This document shows positions 62,301-64,000 of a stretch of 64,000 bases of DNA, in pieces. Source of the DNA: Debaryomyces hansenii CBS767 (taxonomy: Eukaryota > Ascomycota > Pichiomycetes > Serinales > Debaryomycetaceae); assembly GCF_000006445.2 (NCBI RefSeq), contig NC_006049.2, positions 186,001-250,000 on the forward strand. Direction: 5' to 3'. Positions within the stretch are counted from its first letter, which is position 1. Each line of letters opens with the position of its first letter. The notes below the pieces were generated by a model, which worked only from the letters and a program-made list of their open reading frames with translations, was not told the origin of the DNA and did no database searches. The position numbers and the translations under genes are program-made.

Positions 62301-64000
62301 AATTTGCGGTTGAGTGTTTTAGAAGTCATGTTTCTAGAAGTTTGGAGAATATTCTGAAATTAATGAAAAGATATTCTGAGGTTGAAAGTGGAGATGCCAA
62401 TGCTGCTCTTCAACTTTCTGACGAGCTTAGACTGTACTTTTTGTACTTGAGCTATTCTATCAGTGGTATATCTTTCTTATTGGATCCATCTTTTGATGAA
62501 GATATACCTAAATTGAATCACCATGAAACGCAATCCATTCAGCAAAGGTTAATTTTGTTAAACCAAATAAGGGGCGTGAAAAACAGTAGGTCTTTAGGAA
62601 AGGACGAATTACGTATTGAAAATATCCACGAGAATCTTGAAAGGATCGTTGAAGACATAGAAAGTGATGATCTAATAAATTATATGTTAGACTTTGATAA
62701 ATTGGCGGAATATAATATTGCAGATGACGAAAATGATATTAAAAATAAGGAAGTTTCGAGTCATCATGATATTAGTGATTCATTTTCAAACGTAAATCAT
62801 CATCTTGAGTCTTTAAGTAAATCTGAATCGCCTGCTCCATCAGTTGATGCTTCTGGTAGGGGTACCCCACATATTGAAGGTATTGATATGTCTACTATGA
62901 ATCCTGGTATAACATTCAGAGAAAGGAAGCTATATACATCAAGATACTTTTTTGGAGATGACATGGAAACTAGAAGGTCAAATGAGTTGTACCTTATATT
63001 ACATAAAACTCGTAATTTGATAGGTAAGAGTTTACACATTATATGCAAATTTCTAACAAATCATTTTCACGATAATACGAAACTTTTCAAGCATTTTCTA
63101 TACTTGATGAACATGTGGTTTGCAGATGTTGGTCGTGAACGCTTATTGGACCATAGTCATGCAAAAATCAATTTTGGCTATGTTAGCAGTATTCAACATA
63201 TAAATAGGGTTCGCAAGCCATATACCAGAATTGCGCTTGGTGGTAGAATTGAATCCTATCATCTGCTTAGAGTCGCACTTCATGCTACTGCTAGAACGCA
63301 AACTGGTCTCGATAAGACTTTGTTGGAAGATGTTGTAAAATTATCTGTTTCAACATATTTGGCAATCGCTAAGCCGGCGCAGTCAACTTTAGTGGATGCA
63401 ATGAAAAGATTGAATGGGTCTTACAACGTAATAATTCGTTCATCGTTTAAATACCTTGCGAAAGCTTTAGAAGAAAATGACTATAGAAAAATTGAAAGTG
63501 GGTTAAGTATTTTTAGCCTAAAGAGAATCAAAAATAAGATTCAAAATGATTATTTTAATCTTCAGAAATATGTGGAATTAATTCATCGTTGTTTGCTTGT
63601 TGATAATTTTGAAGTAAATGAGCTCTCTCAAAGATTGTTCAAGGGAGTCTATAATAGCATCACGCCACCTAGCAGCGTATGCTTGATTGATCATTCGGAG
63701 GTGGATTGTATCAGACCACCAGATGAGTATATTGATTTAGAAATACGGGCTGTAAGGTTGGCTAAAGAAAAGAAGAGAAAATTTTATTTTGAAAAGCTAA
63801 GGAAGTTAGAAGATAGTGTTTTGTTAGATGAAAAGACAAACTCACATTGGAAGATAACTTCTCTCAATTTATTTTTACTTATTGATTTGCAACTTGATTT
63901 AGAGATGGTAGTCAATCACGACGTGCTACAGCTTTTAGCAAAAGAAGCTTCAAGTGATCATCCCCTTATCTCGAGATTAGCTTTGAAGGGTATAACAAAG
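59324..64000 (+). CDS. BLM10: Proteasome activator Blm10/PA200, 3' end outside the window
   Basis: An uninterrupted frame of 1559 codons reaches the window edge with no stop. It starts at the ATG at 59324 (MTPVGNKPESTHDSG), two codons after an in-frame TAA. The segment FFARARPRTLNLPRLLPYE, then AKFLSHIVSHLYIAIKSLDIQG, is characteristic of Blm10, a HEAT-repeat cap that opens the 20S proteasome gate. An acidic stretch (EYEEEEEDEEGDEGDEGEG, near residue 215) also occurs in the family. S. cerevisiae Blm10 has 2143 residues, so roughly the last quarter is missing, including the C-terminal activation motif. Confidence 0.92.
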   Translation, partial: MTPVGNKPESTHDSGQKSKVSAPIPIRKQNPIVERAVSQMHEEDKAQFDNSLRSYTPNTAKRVQQTTTRRPSYSSVEFTRESHYNLDYPEGWDEIEKEQLDPKSRFFARARPRTLNLPRLLPYETEHPKDQAKFLSHIVSHLYIAIKSLDIQGSLSITAKDLASLKNVSGLSDVDLALETNLFEMNNANNEDISMDDESSNYFAVEEFAESDSEYEEEEEDEEGDEGDEGEGNESTVQHKKSPKSAAVVGVRIWTHELLVWLKMKYDMPLSLRMSLARAYYAICLSRGQHINLKIYVKAFELLTKDQELLKMHGLVLPWDGLCKELENQFPQIDSSHEQFEKKDHKHLIRLAEKASNFFSKESLPLIYARFGSKFSISNAALSLSSMSLLPLPFTEGGMNDTEDIRHYIASFFYIWSKLSKSSGIDSHLTSRLGTIAMASLLELSRNPNSSNYMNLGKFGVFSDEQMQFFINTLINSLSIMNEKYSSLKTKFFQGFASVIIFSINGERCLEPDGIIKYLETLLNAIESYVHPSNSGEWSRPISKLILSLVYQYHKRINLETEEHGSLKNLPKDYKLTDNITTKFVEIFLPLIRTGVQSKKHNVTDDYLTCLHLLAYLRPLVVSEHILLDIYESLEGVISTHRVTVALRSVEELARYFASTPIIRIHLTRILLLALPGIDSNDLEKTIHTLNMFASVANFVPFHDLTDGNGDPNFAIQFTQDHLEYLQRKMYNNNDEDLQGFEVDDQLELDALKSSSAGFKIIMKTLSERLFILMENLPDPSKSTGIEKDLADALPKFLYVVFESLSDDIFSQFRDDFFKFVTDNTYHTIADVAAEICGGLIKHDPKSFKRFAGVLIDKIKEDIEENGAGASRTGVEIVPRDQPLFWNLVILNECIGNAGSYVVDCAKELTDLSFFLMDNVKGPTVFAGSYLLNQMLQSTTKIRLKENRLISPQYIEKYGIDEKCWGGFQFDKERFSKESLNFEWFIPTEREVKFAVECFRSHVSRSLENILKLMKRYSEVESGDANAALQLSDELRLYFLYLSYSISGISFLLDPSFDEDIPKLNHHETQSIQQRLILLNQIRGVKNSRSLGKDELRIENIHENLERIVEDIESDDLINYMLDFDKLAEYNIADDENDIKNKEVSSHHDISDSFSNVNHHLESLSKSESPAPSVDASGRGTPHIEGIDMSTMNPGITFRERKLYTSRYFFGDDMETRRSNELYLILHKTRNLIGKSLHIICKFLTNHFHDNTKLFKHFLYLMNMWFADVGRERLLDHSHAKINFGYVSSIQHINRVRKPYTRIALGGRIESYHLLRVALHATARTQTGLDKTLLEDVVKLSVSTYLAIAKPAQSTLVDAMKRLNGSYNVIIRSSFKYLAKALEENDYRKIESGLSIFSLKRIKNKIQNDYFNLQKYVELIHRCLLVDNFEVNELSQRLFKGVYNSITPPSSVCLIDHSEVDCIRPPDEYIDLEIRAVRLAKEKKRKFYFEKLRKLEDSVLLDEKTNSHWKITSLNLFLLIDLQLDLEMVVNHDVLQLLAKEASSDHPLISRLALKGITK

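Overview
This window reads as nuclear DNA of a budding yeast (Saccharomycotina) in the CTG-Ser clade, probably Debaryomyces-like. Genes are compact and on both strands, intergenic DNA is AT-rich, introns are short with GTATGT/GTACGT donors and TACTAAC branch points, and there is a subunit of respiratory complex I. Two CTG codons (40405-40407 in ERG25; 17110-17112 on the minus strand in APE1) sit where the S. cerevisiae orthologues, as I recall them, have serine, so CTG should be read as Ser. The species itself cannot be proven from the window.

Layout: an ALS-type GPI adhesin and MRX10 (1-4.6 kb); GFA1, a hidden three-exon DUF1748 gene, the CTD kinase CTK1, an unrecognised secreted/membrane protein and the G-alpha gene GPA2 (5.6-13.9 kb); eIF4B/TIF3, vacuolar aminopeptidase, deoxyhypusine synthase, complex I NDUFA12 and the AP-1 factor CAP1/YAP1, all on the minus strand (14-22.9 kb); a hidden two-exon small coiled-coil gene, an ARMT1-type phosphatase, TOA2, TAP42, NUP120 and MPE1 (23.8-33.5 kb); a multi-intron non-coding snoRNA host gene (about 33.8-35.4 kb); BUL1, CPA1, ERG25, RPL20, two tandem short-chain dehydrogenases, NCS6, NIP1, HRT3, an unrecognised protein, NMT1 and PWP1 (35.5-55.0 kb); a tRNA-Ile/tRNA-Ala pair; an unrecognised protein; ARB1; and a BLM10 gene that runs off the right edge.

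The most notable item lies between MPE1 and BUL1. About 2 kb with no protein gene holds seven box C/D snoRNAs on the plus strand. Their guides predict 25S Um2421, 18S Um578, 25S Cm2197, 25S Gm2288, 18S Am28, 25S Cm2959 and 25S Am649, which are the targets of snR78, snR77, snR76, snR75, snR74, snR73 and U18. The first six keep the order of the S. cerevisiae polycistronic cluster, but here most sit one per intron, with intron signals around them. Between snR77 and snR76 the 3' splice site of one intron abuts the 5' splice site of the next (AG|GT), a zero-length exon typical of a recursive splice site.

A second theme is introns at or next to the start codon, which ORF callers miss: GFA1 (ATGTG|intron, splitting the catalytic Cys codon), the DUF1748 gene (ATG|intron), TIF3 (ATGG|intron, then a second intron) and an apparent 5'UTR intron of RPL20. 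Several open frames start upstream at non-ATG codons; I moved those starts to the first sensible ATG and say so in each entry. Many genes here serve ribosome production and translation (snoRNAs, PWP1, ARB1, RPL20, TIF3, NIP1, DYS1, NCS6, tRNAs), but they are separate units and not an operon.
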